Of a stretch of 64,000 bases of DNA, positions 8,484 to 17,363 are shown in pieces. The stretch comes from Clostridium transplantifaecale. Its GTDB lineage: Bacteria; Bacillota; Clostridia; Lachnospirales; Lachnospiraceae. The position numbers were made by a program, and so were the translations under genes. Below the pieces are notes generated by a model that worked only from the letters and a program-made list of their open reading frames with translations, was not told the DNA's origin and ran no database searches. Position 1 is the first letter of the stretch. Each line of letters opens with the position of its first letter. Where the stretch lies: the NCBI RefSeq assembly GCF_900626075.1, contig NZ_UYZY01000004.1, positions 62,001-126,000 on the forward strand. The letters run 5' to 3'.

Positions 8484-9194
8484 ATGCAGGCAATACTTCT
8501 GGCCGGAGGGCTGGGGACGCGGCTTCGCAGCGTGGTTAGCGACCGCCCCAAACCAATGGCTCTGATTGGGGACAGGCCCTTCATGGAATACGTGGTCCGC
8601 GGGCTGGCGCGGTTTGGGATTACCGATATTATTTTTGCCGTCGGATATAAGGGCAGCATGGTGGAAGAGCATTTTGGAGACGGAGAGGCCTTTGGGATCA
8701 GGGCATCCTATGCCTATGAGGAAGAACTTCTGGGTACGGCGGGGGCAATCAGGAATGCGGGCCGTTTCGTAACCGAAGACAGTTTTTTTGTCCTCAATGC
8801 AGATACTTTTTACCGGATCGATTACGGCAGGCTCGTAAAGATAAAGGAAGAGAACGGACTGGATATGACTCTCGTGCTCCGGGAGGTTCCCGACGTATCG
8901 CGCTATGGCGCGGCCGTCCTGGACGGCGTGATGCTGACCGGGTTTAATGAGAAAGAAAAAGAGGCGCGGCCGGGCACAATTAACGGAGGCGTTTACCTGA
9001 TGTCCCGAAAACTGCTTGATGAAATCCCACCCGGAAAGGTTTCACTGGAAAATGAGATGATCCCCGGATGGATGAAGGAAGGCAGGCGGCTGGGCGGCTT
9101 TGTCAATGACGGTTACTTTATCGATATCGGCGTGCCGGACGATTATTTCCGCTTTCAGGAGGACGTGAAGAAAGGAGTTATCAAATGGTCATAA
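8484..9194 (+). CDS. hddC: D-glycero-alpha-D-manno-heptose 1-phosphate guanylyltransferase
   Basis: 236 residues. The nucleotidyltransferase signature LAGGLGTRLRSVVSDRPKPM spans residues 5-24, followed by GTAGAIRNA and NADTFY (metal-binding Asp). It would join GTP with heptose 1-phosphate to give GDP-D-glycero-alpha-D-manno-heptose in the cytosol. Size and motifs also fit sugar-1-phosphate guanylyl- or thymidylyltransferases in general; the heptose assignment rests on hddA, gmhB and gmhA next to it. First gene of the glycan operon, with GGGAGGA before the ATG. Its end overlaps the start of hddA by 10 bp, implying coupled translation. Confidence 0.85.
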   Translation: MQAILLAGGLGTRLRSVVSDRPKPMALIGDRPFMEYVVRGLARFGITDIIFAVGYKGSMVEEHFGDGEAFGIRASYAYEEELLGTAGAIRNAGRFVTEDSFFVLNADTFYRIDYGRLVKIKEENGLDMTLVLREVPDVSRYGAAVLDGVMLTGFNEKEKEARPGTINGGVYLMSRKLLDEIPPGKVSLENEMIPGWMKEGRRLGGFVNDGYFIDIGVPDDYFRFQEDVKKGVIKWS

Positions 9195-10255
9195 GAGGAA
9201 GAGCTCCCCTGCGCGTCAGCTTCGGGGGAGGAGGAACTGATGTGGAACCGTTCTGTCTGGAACAGGGAGGGGCCATCATCGGCAGCACAATCAATAAATA
9301 TGCATACTGTTCCATCATACCGAGGAACGACGATCACATTACTGTACATTCCCTGGATTTTGATATGACGGTGAAATATAACACAAAAGAAAATTATGTT
9401 TATGACGGCAAGCTGGATCTCGTTACGGCGGCCTTAAAGGCAATGGATATCAAGCAGGGGTGCGAAGTTTATCTTCAGTGTGACGCGCCTCCGGGATCCG
9501 GTCTCGGAACCTCGTCGACCGTCATGGTCTCCCTTCTCACTGCGATGGCGCGGTGGAAAGGAATTGAGTTCGACAATTATGCAATGGCGGATCTGGCCTA
9601 CGGCGTGGAACGCTGCGACTTAAACATAGCGGGCGGTTACCAGGATCAGTATGCGGCCACATTTGGGGGATTTAACTTTATCGAATTCCACGGGCGCAAC
9701 AACGTGGTGGTCAATCCCCTGAGAATCAGGAGAGATATCATCAATGAACTGCAGTATAACCTGCTCTTATGTTATACGGGGAATATCCACGTTTCCGCTA
9801 ATATTATCAAGGATCAGGTCAGCAACTACAAAAAACAGGATGCCTTCGACGCCATGTGCGAGGTAAAAGCTCTTTCTTATGCAATCAAGGACGAGCTGCT
9901 GAAGGGAAATCTGCACAATTTCGGAAAACTTCTGGACTACGGCTGGGAGAGCAAGAAGAAAATGAGCAGCAAGATCAGCAATCCCCAGATTGATACGCTT
10001 TATGAGGAGGCTAAGAAAGCCGGCGCCCTGGGCGGGAAACTCCTGGGAGCAGGCGGCGGCGGTTTCCTGCTGGTATACTGTCCCTACAATGTAAAACATA
10101 AGGTGGCGGCCAGACTGGAAGAGGTCGGCGGCCAGCTCATGGACTGGAACTTTGAACTCAGGGGCGCTCAGAGCTGGATCTGCAATGACGACAGATGGCA
10201 GTACCAGGATGTGAAGGTGCAGATGCCGGATAAGGAATACCAGTTCAAATTTTAA
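9185..10255 (+). CDS. hddA: D-glycero-alpha-D-manno-heptose 7-phosphate kinase (GHMP family)
   Basis: 356 residues. GHMP kinase motif 1 is RAPLRVSFGGGGTD (6-19), motif 2 PPGSGLGTSSTV (about 102-113), and motif 3 GGKLLGAGGGGFLL (about 282-296). It would phosphorylate heptose 7-phosphate at C1 to give the alpha-1,7-bisphosphate, the substrate for GmhB. The alpha series leads to GDP-heptose, unlike the beta series that leads to ADP-heptose in Gram-negative LPS. The start overlaps hddC by 10 bp, within AAAGGAGTTATCAA. Strong match to the family in length and motifs; context supports the substrate. Confidence 0.88.
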   Translation: MVIRGRAPLRVSFGGGGTDVEPFCLEQGGAIIGSTINKYAYCSIIPRNDDHITVHSLDFDMTVKYNTKENYVYDGKLDLVTAALKAMDIKQGCEVYLQCDAPPGSGLGTSSTVMVSLLTAMARWKGIEFDNYAMADLAYGVERCDLNIAGGYQDQYAATFGGFNFIEFHGRNNVVVNPLRIRRDIINELQYNLLLCYTGNIHVSANIIKDQVSNYKKQDAFDAMCEVKALSYAIKDELLKGNLHNFGKLLDYGWESKKKMSSKISNPQIDTLYEEAKKAGALGGKLLGAGGGGFLLVYCPYNVKHKVAARLEEVGGQLMDWNFELRGAQSWICNDDRWQYQDVKVQMPDKEYQFKF

Positions 10256-10306
10256 CCAGGTAACGGAACCAGTTTCAGCAGACATAAGGATAGCGGGAGA
10301 TAAGAG

Positions 10307-11008
10307 ATGGCGTCAATGAAAGATCAGAGGGAGCCGGAACAGGATGAAAAACCGAAAAAGGTGGTTTTTCTGGATCGCGACGGTACGATGAATACGGAAG
10401 TGAACTATCTGCACAGGCCGGAGGATCTGGTGCTGATACCGGGAACTGCCGAGGCCGTAAGGCTGTTTAACGAGGCAGGGTTCACCGTGATCGTGGTAAC
10501 GAACCAGGCCGGCGTGGCCAGGGGGTACTATACGGAAGCGGACGTGGAAACGCTGCACCGCTACCTGAACGGTCTTCTGGGGCAGTCGGGCGCCCATGTG
10601 GATGCATTTTATTACTGCCCCCATCACCCGGAGCACGGAATCGGGGAATATAAGAAGAACTGCCGCTGCCGCAAGCCGGGAACCGGAATGTTTGAAGCGG
10701 CGGAGCGGGATTTGGCCGGAGGAATCGACAGGGAGAATTCCTGGATGATAGGGGACAAACTGATCGATACCGAGGCCGGGCATAATTTTGGAATCAGAAG
10801 TATTCTTGTCGGCACGGGATACGGCGCGGCGCTCAGAGAATCTCAAAAAGAGGATGGAACAGAGCCGGGCAGCGGATGTGCGGACGGAAACTATGATTTT
10901 TACGCAGAAGATCTTCTCGCGGCGGCGCAGGCCGTGACGGAGGGAAGATGGAGCGGAAAAGGCAGTAAAGGCCGAAAGGATATTAAAGATATTAAAGACA
11001 GGCGCTGA
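10307..11008 (+). CDS. gmhB: D,D-heptose 1,7-bisphosphate 7-phosphatase (HAD-IIIA)
   Basis: 233 residues. HAD motif I is VVFLDRDGTMN (about 19-29), motif II VVTNQAG (about 65), and motif III GDKLIDTEAG (about 147). The structural zinc loop CPHHPEHGIGEYKKNCRCRKPG has the Cys-His-Cys-Cys pattern of GmhB. It removes the 7-phosphate from heptose bisphosphate. The last ~45 residues are an unusual charged, low-complexity tail (KGSKGRKDIKDIKDRR) with repeats of GATATTAAA in the DNA; the enzyme core ends near residue 190. Third gene of the heptose set, 51 bp after hddA. Confidence 0.88.
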   Translation: MASMKDQREPEQDEKPKKVVFLDRDGTMNTEVNYLHRPEDLVLIPGTAEAVRLFNEAGFTVIVVTNQAGVARGYYTEADVETLHRYLNGLLGQSGAHVDAFYYCPHHPEHGIGEYKKNCRCRKPGTGMFEAAERDLAGGIDRENSWMIGDKLIDTEAGHNFGIRSILVGTGYGAALRESQKEDGTEPGSGCADGNYDFYAEDLLAAAQAVTEGRWSGKGSKGRKDIKDIKDRR

Positions 11009-11055
11009 AGACAAGCGCCGAAGAACCAGAGAACAAAGACAGGAGGAGGCGGAAC

Positions 11056-13449
11056 ATGCAGTTAAGAAACAGAATAGCAGAAGCAATCATGATACTTGCA
11101 GCCGCAGTCTCCATTTTAATCCCCGTCCATACCTTATTTTTCGGGGAAGGATTTCTTGTAAATTATATTAAGACGCCGGAATCGGCAAAGATGCTGGCGG
11201 AGATTGGCATTCTGTTCCTTATTTCGGGTACAGTCTTTTTCCTGATAAAGGACAAAAGAAAGCAGGCGGCCGCGGCCGCGGTTCTGGCTGTGGTGTTCTG
11301 CTGGCTGCACGTGGTGTTTCTTCCGATGGCTGTATCTGCGGTATATCTGGGATTTCTGATGCTGGCCGGACGGTTTTTAAAGGAGTATGTTTTTAAAATA
11401 GAGGATCGGGGCGGATATCCCGCCGATTTTCTGCTGGGAAGCAGCGCAGTAATTCTCTGCTTCTGTCTTCTTTCGGCGGCCGGAATCGGCCGGATTCTGG
11501 TAATGCGTCTGATCTGTCTGGGCGGCGGAGGCTTTCTTTACGCTTTCTACGGCGTGAAGCGGAAACTGCGCGGGAGAAGATTGGAAGGCAGGCAGACATC
11601 CGGCGGCGTTGAGGAAAACCGTGAAATCGGACAGCTGGAAACAGGCGGAAAAATCCTTTATCCGCTGTGCTTTATGTTTATTCTCATTGCCGTGCTGATA
11701 CAGGCCGGCAGGATGAACATTGCGCTTGATTTCGACACCCTGTGGTATGGCGTCAGGTCGGAGTATATTCTGGCCGGGGGCGGCGGGATTTACGAAAATC
11801 CGGGGTTGGTGGGAATGGCTTACGTCTATTCCAAAGGGCTGGAGGTACTGACCCTGCCGCTGGCGGATTTGGCCTCACACAGCTATCTCCTGTTTTTTAC
11901 CCTCTGGCTGTCGGTGATAGGGCTGACGGTTGTATACAGGATTGCCAGGTTTTTTATGAAGCGGGTGTATGCTGTTCTGGCGGCGGCGCTGTGCGCGTCC
12001 CTGCCCGGCATTATGAATATGGGAATTTCTGCAAAGCCCGATATCATCACATGGCTTCTGCAGCTTATTATATTGGAGTATTTTTTCAGATATGTCGTGA
12101 GCACGCAAAAGCATAGGGCGGATATCTCTGATGGTACAGATATCTCTAATGGTGCGGATATCTCTAATGGTACGGATATCTCTAATGATACGGATATCTC
12201 CAACGGGAATGTGCCGCTGCTTCTTTTGGCGGCGGGGGCCTACCTTCTGTCACTCACGATGAAACCGACCTCCCTTGTGTTCTCCACGGCCGTATTCGGG
12301 ATGATGGGACTTTATCTGATTTTCTCAAAGAGACTGTCCCTTAAAGCTCCCGTCAGGCACTGGGCGGCGCTCGTTTTACCAGGAACCGCATTGATTGGAA
12401 TCTGGGGCAGGACGATGATGATAACGGGAATGCCGGTGACTTCCGTTTTTACCTCCATTTTTGCAAAGCTGGGGTTTGAAATGAAATATCCTTTTGCCAC
12501 CGGTTCACTGCCGCAGAACTGGCAGGATGAGAGTAACCTGCACGTACTGCTCCGCAGGCTCTGGCAGCTCCTGTTAGCGCCGGAAGGCAAGGATATGGGG
12601 CATGTGATTATTGCATGGGGGACGTCATTCCTCTTCTTTGCAGCAGCCTGCATGATTCTGTTTCGGCTGACAGGTTTGGTAAAACGGGAGAAAGACTGTA
12701 TCAATCGGGCGGCGGCCGTTATATTCTGGCCGTTCCTGGCGGTTAATATGGTAAGTCTCATCATGCTGTACCAGGTGGATGGAAATTATTTTATGCTTCT
12801 TTATACCTTCCTGATTCTGTGGTTTTGCAGAAGCCTGAACCGGTTGGAGGAGAAGAGCCTTAAAAAACTGATTCTGGCGCTAACCGTGCCGCTTCTTACT
12901 TTTAATATCCTGGTGATGTCGCAGACAAACTGGGCCTGGTCGGCGGGATTCTCCGAGATTCAGGTCCTTAACAAAGGGAGATATAACCACAGGGCAAAAC
13001 AGCATGAGGACATGATAGCAAAAGGAAATGCAGCCATCTGGCAGGTGCTTTCATCCGACCCGGCAAACCGGGTGATTGCTTTCGGAAATCACCCCTTCTG
13101 CCTGGAATTTCCCTGTAATGTCCAGTCGTACAAAGATATCACGTCGCCGTGGGGAAACGTGGAACTGGTCAATTCCCCTGAGGCGTTTGAAGAATATATG
13201 GAATATGCGGATACGGATTACGTGTACGCGGAGGCCGGTTATATCGGCACAGACAGTTGGGAGTGGAGCTATGGCCTGCTCCGGGATTTGATTGCGGACG
13301 GTGTGCTGACCGATTTCTTCTTTGAAAACGGTAATGCGCTGGCCCGGGTCAGCCGTGAAAAGCTGACAAAGGAGGAGGCGGAGGTGAATTTACGTCTCTT
13401 TGATGAGAATTACATTACTTCAGACAGTGTGAAACAGGAGGTACGGTAA
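11056..13449 (+). CDS. large polytopic membrane protein, GT-C glycosyltransferase-like
   Basis: 797 residues with about 12 or more hydrophobic segments. After the first block (to ~225) comes DFDTLWYGVRSEYILAGG, an acidic first-loop pattern like that of lipid-linked-sugar GT-C enzymes. Membrane segments resume to ~620, and the last ~170 residues form a soluble domain. I recognise no named family with certainty. The context (heptose genes on both sides) suggests transfer or assembly of a surface glycan at the membrane. Codons ~356-383 are an in-frame 18-bp tandem repeat encoding D-I-S-(N/D)-G/D-(T/A) units (12119-12208), in a loop between membrane segments. AGGAGGAGG precedes the ATG. It ends 1 bp before gmhA. 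Confidence 0.6.
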   Translation: MQLRNRIAEAIMILAAAVSILIPVHTLFFGEGFLVNYIKTPESAKMLAEIGILFLISGTVFFLIKDKRKQAAAAAVLAVVFCWLHVVFLPMAVSAVYLGFLMLAGRFLKEYVFKIEDRGGYPADFLLGSSAVILCFCLLSAAGIGRILVMRLICLGGGGFLYAFYGVKRKLRGRRLEGRQTSGGVEENREIGQLETGGKILYPLCFMFILIAVLIQAGRMNIALDFDTLWYGVRSEYILAGGGGIYENPGLVGMAYVYSKGLEVLTLPLADLASHSYLLFFTLWLSVIGLTVVYRIARFFMKRVYAVLAAALCASLPGIMNMGISAKPDIITWLLQLIILEYFFRYVVSTQKHRADISDGTDISNGADISNGTDISNDTDISNGNVPLLLLAAGAYLLSLTMKPTSLVFSTAVFGMMGLYLIFSKRLSLKAPVRHWAALVLPGTALIGIWGRTMMITGMPVTSVFTSIFAKLGFEMKYPFATGSLPQNWQDESNLHVLLRRLWQLLLAPEGKDMGHVIIAWGTSFLFFAAACMILFRLTGLVKREKDCINRAAAVIFWPFLAVNMVSLIMLYQVDGNYFMLLYTFLILWFCRSLNRLEEKSLKKLILALTVPLLTFNILVMSQTNWAWSAGFSEIQVLNKGRYNHRAKQHEDMIAKGNAAIWQVLSSDPANRVIAFGNHPFCLEFPCNVQSYKDITSPWGNVELVNSPEAFEEYMEYADTDYVYAEAGYIGTDSWEWSYGLLRDLIADGVLTDFFFENGNALARVSREKLTKEEAEVNLRLFDENYITSDSVKQEVR
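12119..12208 (+). repeat. 18-bp in-frame tandem repeat inside the membrane protein
   Basis: About five copies of GCGGATATCTCTAATGGT, differing at one to three bases, encode ADISNG-like hexapeptides. The unit is a multiple of three, so copy-number changes keep the frame. Confidence 0.85.
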
Positions 13450-13450
13450 A

Positions 13451-14089
13451 ATGGATGAATACAGATATTTAACGGAGCTAACGGAGCGCTATCCGGTGTT
13501 AAAACAGGTGGAGGGCGACATAAGGGCTCTTTATGAAACGGTCAGGGAATCGTATGAGAACGGCGGGAAACTTTTAATCGCCGGTAACGGCGGAAGCTGT
13601 GCGGACTCGGAGCATATCGTAGGTGAGCTGATGAAGGGATTTGTAAAAAAGAGATCCGTTCCAAAGGAAATGGCGGAGAGCCTTAAATCTGTCGATCCGA
13701 AGAGAGGCGAAAAACTGGCCGGCAGCCTGCAGCAGGGACTTGCGGCTATCGCCCTGACGGGACATACCGCCCTGTCCACGGCATTTTTAAACGATGTGGA
13801 CGGTGAGGTGATCTACGCCCAGCAGGTTTACGGATACGGAAAACCGGGAGATGTGCTGCTTGGCATCACCACATCGGGAAATTCAGAAAACATCATGTAT
13901 GCCGCCGTGGCTGCCAAAGCCAAGGGCATGAAGGTGGTGGGCCTGACCGGAAGGGACGGCGGAAAGCTCAAAGGCATCTGTGACGCGGCAGTGGTGGTTC
14001 CGGAAACAGAGACATTTAAAATCCAGGAACTGCACCTTCCTGTTTATCATGCGCTGTGCCTGATGCTGGAAGAGCATTTCTTCCGGTAA
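13451..14089 (+). CDS. gmhA: sedoheptulose 7-phosphate isomerase (SIS domain)
   Basis: 212 residues. SIS fold with GKLLIAGNGGSCADSEHIVGE (about 39-59), the GmhA phosphosugar-binding segment, then GITTSGNSENIMYA and a C-terminal IQELHLPVYHALCLMLE with the catalytic-site His/Glu helix. It converts sedoheptulose 7-phosphate to D-glycero-D-manno-heptose 7-phosphate, the entry step for HddA. About 15-20 residues longer than E. coli GmhA owing to an insert around FVKKRSVPKEMAESLKSVDP, which is also seen in homologues that bind differently. CAGGAGGT before the ATG lies within the end of the previous gene: tight operon. Confidence 0.9.
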   Translation: MDEYRYLTELTERYPVLKQVEGDIRALYETVRESYENGGKLLIAGNGGSCADSEHIVGELMKGFVKKRSVPKEMAESLKSVDPKRGEKLAGSLQQGLAAIALTGHTALSTAFLNDVDGEVIYAQQVYGYGKPGDVLLGITTSGNSENIMYAAVAAKAKGMKVVGLTGRDGGKLKGICDAAVVVPETETFKIQELHLPVYHALCLMLEEHFFR

Positions 14090-14140
14090 TATGGCAATAA
14101 CAAACACAATATAGGATTAGAAAATGGAGCTTGCAGTACA

Positions 14141-16435
14141 ATGAAGTTTAATGGGACAATACGGCGGGGAGGGGATGAGCCGGGGGGGGAGGACACTGCG
14201 GAACGCGCTGCCGGGCATGAAATGGGCGGCAGCAGGGCCGGGGCCTGGGGGGCGGGGAGGCTGGCTTTCTACTTTTTTCTTCTGTATGCGTTATTAATAT
14301 GGATCTGTGAATTCCTGGATCTTTTGTGCTGGCTTGCGGGACTTCCTCAGGTGACCATTCTGTCCAGGGCGGCGGCCCTCATTTTAACCGGATTTGCCGG
14401 ATGGAAGATCATAGGAATCCCCAGGACGGAGCGGGTAAAAACAGATTTGATTGCAGTGGCGGGAAGTATTTTTATTGTCGGTTTTTTTGCGGTAAAGGGC
14501 ATCCGGCCGGACATGAGCTATGACACTTATAACTATCACCTGCTCAGCCAGATACCAGGCTTTTTAGACAATCTGAATTACCATGTCATGCCCGGAAAAT
14601 TTCAGATGTTTGGTTTCCGGCTTGGGGATCGGATGTTTTATCCGTTCCGCGCGGCCCTGGGACTGAGGATGGGAACACTTTTAAATGCGGCGGCCATGCT
14701 GGTCATTTACCGCCAGGTAACGGTCTTTCTAGCCTGGTTTAAGAACAGCCTGAGTATTGTGGGGCAGTGGGAGAAAAAAGCGGGGAATCCGGTTATAAGA
14801 GCGTTGTGGAAGGTTTTAGGCTCTCCGTCCCTCCTGGCATTTCTGGCGGTGTGCCGCTATGATTTGATTTTACAGAGCGGAAGCTACATGGTAGAGCTGC
14901 TGGCGCTGCCGTTTCTGCTGGAAATGATTTTTCTTCTGGTGAGAGAGCGCGACGAGGCGTTTGTAAAGCGGGAGGCGTTTGTCTTCTGCCTGATGGGAGG
15001 GATTTTCTTCTGCCTGAAGATGACGAATATTGTCTATCTGGTTCCGCTGGTGATTTTATATATCTGGAAAATAAGAAAAGACATTACCGTACCTCTGTTT
15101 TTCTCCTGCCTGGCGGCCGGGGCGGTTCCGGTAATAGTTTATCTGATTTACAATGGAATCAGTACGGGGAATCCCGTTTTCCCGTATTATAATACAATAT
15201 TTAAATCAAAATACTATCCGATTGAGAACTTTAAGGACAAACGCTGGGGGCCTTCCGAGTTTAAGGAAATATTCCTTTGGCCGTGGTACATGATACGCTA
15301 TCCCGATTACAGGATGAGCGAGATGGTATCCACCTTCAACCTGGATTTGGTGGCCGGATATCTGGCTATGGCGGGCCTGCTCACGCTCGGCCTGTTTAAA
15401 AAGGCCGGGAAACAGTTCCTCGAATACAAACGGGAGATGCTGCTGATTGCCGTTTATCTCTTGTCGATGTTCGCCTGGACGGTAACGACCGGCCATACGA
15501 GATATTTTATGGGTGGCATACTCCTGAATGGGATCATCCTCATGATCTGCTGTCTGCGCCTCCTGTATTCCGGGGCCTGGCTGCCGGCGCTGGCCGGTAT
15601 CGCGCTGATACTTCCTATGGGAGGAAAAGTGCAGTACGGTTTTAAAATGGTTTGGCAGGGACACGAGTGGTGTATGAGGGACGATTCCCCGGCGAGCTAC
15701 GAAGCGAATGCCAAATGGATTTTCAGGGATCGCGAATTGTTTTCCGAGAGCGTCAGGCAGCAGGTGGATGTGATTTTTATGACCTGGGCCGACTATGGCA
15801 GCTACGCAAGGCTGATCGGGGAGGATATTCCCGTTTACAACCGGAATGCCATCGTAGGAGAGATGAGGGGCATTCAGGAGGAATATTTTAAGCGGGTGGA
15901 GAATTTCATGCGCGAAGGGAAAGGCGTATATGATATGTTCCCGCAAAGCGGCGAGAATTTAGACGCATACCTTGAATGGATGAACAAAGCGGGGTATTAT
16001 GTAGAGGATATATTCTATATGACCGAAAAACTCTCGGGCCCGCAGGCTTTTAATATGGCAAGGCTCAATATGGCGGACGGAAGGGAAAACAGATGCTATT
16101 ATGCTTATTCCGATGAGCGGTATGGGCGTTTCCAGATGGAAAAAGAGTCAGACTATTATAAAATGGCGGCTGTTTTCGGTGATCCGGACTGGTGGATGAA
16201 TCCGTATCCGTTCCGGATTATCATCACCGCTTCCGACGGCGTCACGACAAAAGAGGCCGGAGCGGTGGAAATCCCGGGTGATACGCAGTACAGGAAAACG
16301 GAGACGGAGCTTGACCTTTCCGGTCTTAGCGGCACGATAACGATAGGATTTAAATCTTCCGTAGACGGGAAGAGGGGAGTGGCGGTCAATCCCATACTGA
16401 CACCGTCGCAGAACAATGATACAGGAGGAATATAG
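14141..16435 (+). CDS. large polytopic membrane protein, GT-C-like, glycan locus
   Basis: 764 residues. A Gly-rich cytosolic start of ~40 residues is followed by about 11-13 hydrophobic segments to ~500, then a ~260-residue extracytoplasmic domain. The first outer loop reads GIRPDMSYDTYNYHLLSQ, similar in position and acidity to GT-C enzymes and to the neighbour at 11056, so both may be membrane glycosyltransferases using lipid-phosphate sugars. The soluble domain has no motif I can name. A dolichyl-phosphate-sugar-synthase-like GT2 gene follows immediately (1-bp gap) and could provide the lipid-linked donor. Function inferred from context only. Confidence 0.55.
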   Translation: MKFNGTIRRGGDEPGGEDTAERAAGHEMGGSRAGAWGAGRLAFYFFLLYALLIWICEFLDLLCWLAGLPQVTILSRAAALILTGFAGWKIIGIPRTERVKTDLIAVAGSIFIVGFFAVKGIRPDMSYDTYNYHLLSQIPGFLDNLNYHVMPGKFQMFGFRLGDRMFYPFRAALGLRMGTLLNAAAMLVIYRQVTVFLAWFKNSLSIVGQWEKKAGNPVIRALWKVLGSPSLLAFLAVCRYDLILQSGSYMVELLALPFLLEMIFLLVRERDEAFVKREAFVFCLMGGIFFCLKMTNIVYLVPLVILYIWKIRKDITVPLFFSCLAAGAVPVIVYLIYNGISTGNPVFPYYNTIFKSKYYPIENFKDKRWGPSEFKEIFLWPWYMIRYPDYRMSEMVSTFNLDLVAGYLAMAGLLTLGLFKKAGKQFLEYKREMLLIAVYLLSMFAWTVTTGHTRYFMGGILLNGIILMICCLRLLYSGAWLPALAGIALILPMGGKVQYGFKMVWQGHEWCMRDDSPASYEANAKWIFRDRELFSESVRQQVDVIFMTWADYGSYARLIGEDIPVYNRNAIVGEMRGIQEEYFKRVENFMREGKGVYDMFPQSGENLDAYLEWMNKAGYYVEDIFYMTEKLSGPQAFNMARLNMADGRENRCYYAYSDERYGRFQMEKESDYYKMAAVFGDPDWWMNPYPFRIIITASDGVTTKEAGAVEIPGDTQYRKTETELDLSGLSGTITIGFKSSVDGKRGVAVNPILTPSQNNDTGGI

Positions 16436-16436
16436 G

Positions 16437-17363
16437 ATGGATACGATTGCAGTATTGATTCCCTGCTATAATGAGAGCCAGACAATAGCAAAGGTAGTAA
16501 AGGATTACAGGGAGGCGCTTCCGGAGGCGACAATCTATGTATATGACAACAACTCCACCGATCACACGGATGAGGCGGCGAAGGAGGCCGGAGCTATTGT
16601 ACGCTATGAATACCATCAGGGAAAGGGCAACGTTATCCGCAGCATGTTCCGCGACATCAATGCGGAGTGTTACCTGATGATAGACGGGGATGACACCTAT
16701 CCGGCGGAGAACGCCAGGAGCATGGTGGATCTGATCCTTTCAGGCAGGGCCGACATGGTGATTGGGGACAGGCTGTCCTCCACCTATTTTACGGAGAATA
16801 AGCGGCCCTTCCACAATGCCGGCAACCGTCTTGTGCGGGGACTTATCAATACGATATTCAGCAGTGATATCAAGGATATCATGACGGGCTACCGGGCATT
16901 CAACTACCAGTTTGTAAAAAGCTTTCCAATCCTTTCAAAGGGGTTTGAGATCGAGACGGAGATGAGCATCCACGCGCTGGATAAAAACTTCAAGCTTCTG
17001 GAGGTTCCCGTCACATACCGTGACAGGCCGGCCGGCAGCGTCTCCAAGCTGAACACCTATAAGGACGGATTCAGGGTCTTAAAGACGATTGCCAGACTGT
17101 TCCGCGACTATAAGCCGTTTGCTTTCTTCGGATGGCTGGGACTGCTCTGTTTTCTTATAGCAACTGTATTTTTTGCCCCGATTCTCAAGGGCTATTTCTC
17201 CACGGGGACGGTTCCGAAATTCCCGACCCTCATCGTCTGCTCGGGTATCTATGTGGTGTCCTTCCTGTTGTGGATGAGCGGACTCATTCTGGATGTCATC
17301 GCAAAGAAGCACAGGCAGCTGTTTGAGCTTTACCTGAATATTCTGAGCGATAAGAAGATTTAG
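16437..17363 (+). CDS. GT2 glycosyltransferase, polyprenyl-phosphate sugar transferase type
   Basis: 308 residues from the ATG at 16437, chosen for ACAGGAGGAA 8 bases upstream; it starts 1 bp after the previous stop. GT-A fold: VLIPCYNESQTIAKVV (6-21), YDNNSTDHT (about 37-45), the metal DxD-like DGDDTYPAE (about 88-96), and GYRAFNYQF. Two membrane segments lie at ~230-255 and ~265-290. This layout fits enzymes that charge undecaprenyl phosphate with a sugar (DPM1/GtrB-like), feeding GT-C enzymes such as the two large neighbours. The stop codon TAG (17361-17363) overlaps the first base of repeat element 2. Confidence 0.85.
   Translation: MDTIAVLIPCYNESQTIAKVVKDYREALPEATIYVYDNNSTDHTDEAAKEAGAIVRYEYHQGKGNVIRSMFRDINAECYLMIDGDDTYPAENARSMVDLILSGRADMVIGDRLSSTYFTENKRPFHNAGNRLVRGLINTIFSSDIKDIMTGYRAFNYQFVKSFPILSKGFEIETEMSIHALDKNFKLLEVPVTYRDRPAGSVSKLNTYKDGFRVLKTIARLFRDYKPFAFFGWLGLLCFLIATVFFAPILKGYFSTGTVPKFPTLIVCSGIYVVSFLLWMSGLILDVIAKKHRQLFELYLNILSDKKI

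Noticed and set aside
11056..11400. Heptose genes as Gram-negative LPS-core synthesis
   Set aside because: HddA/HddC belong to the GDP-alpha series rather than the HldE ADP-beta series, and no lipid A or outer-membrane genes are present.
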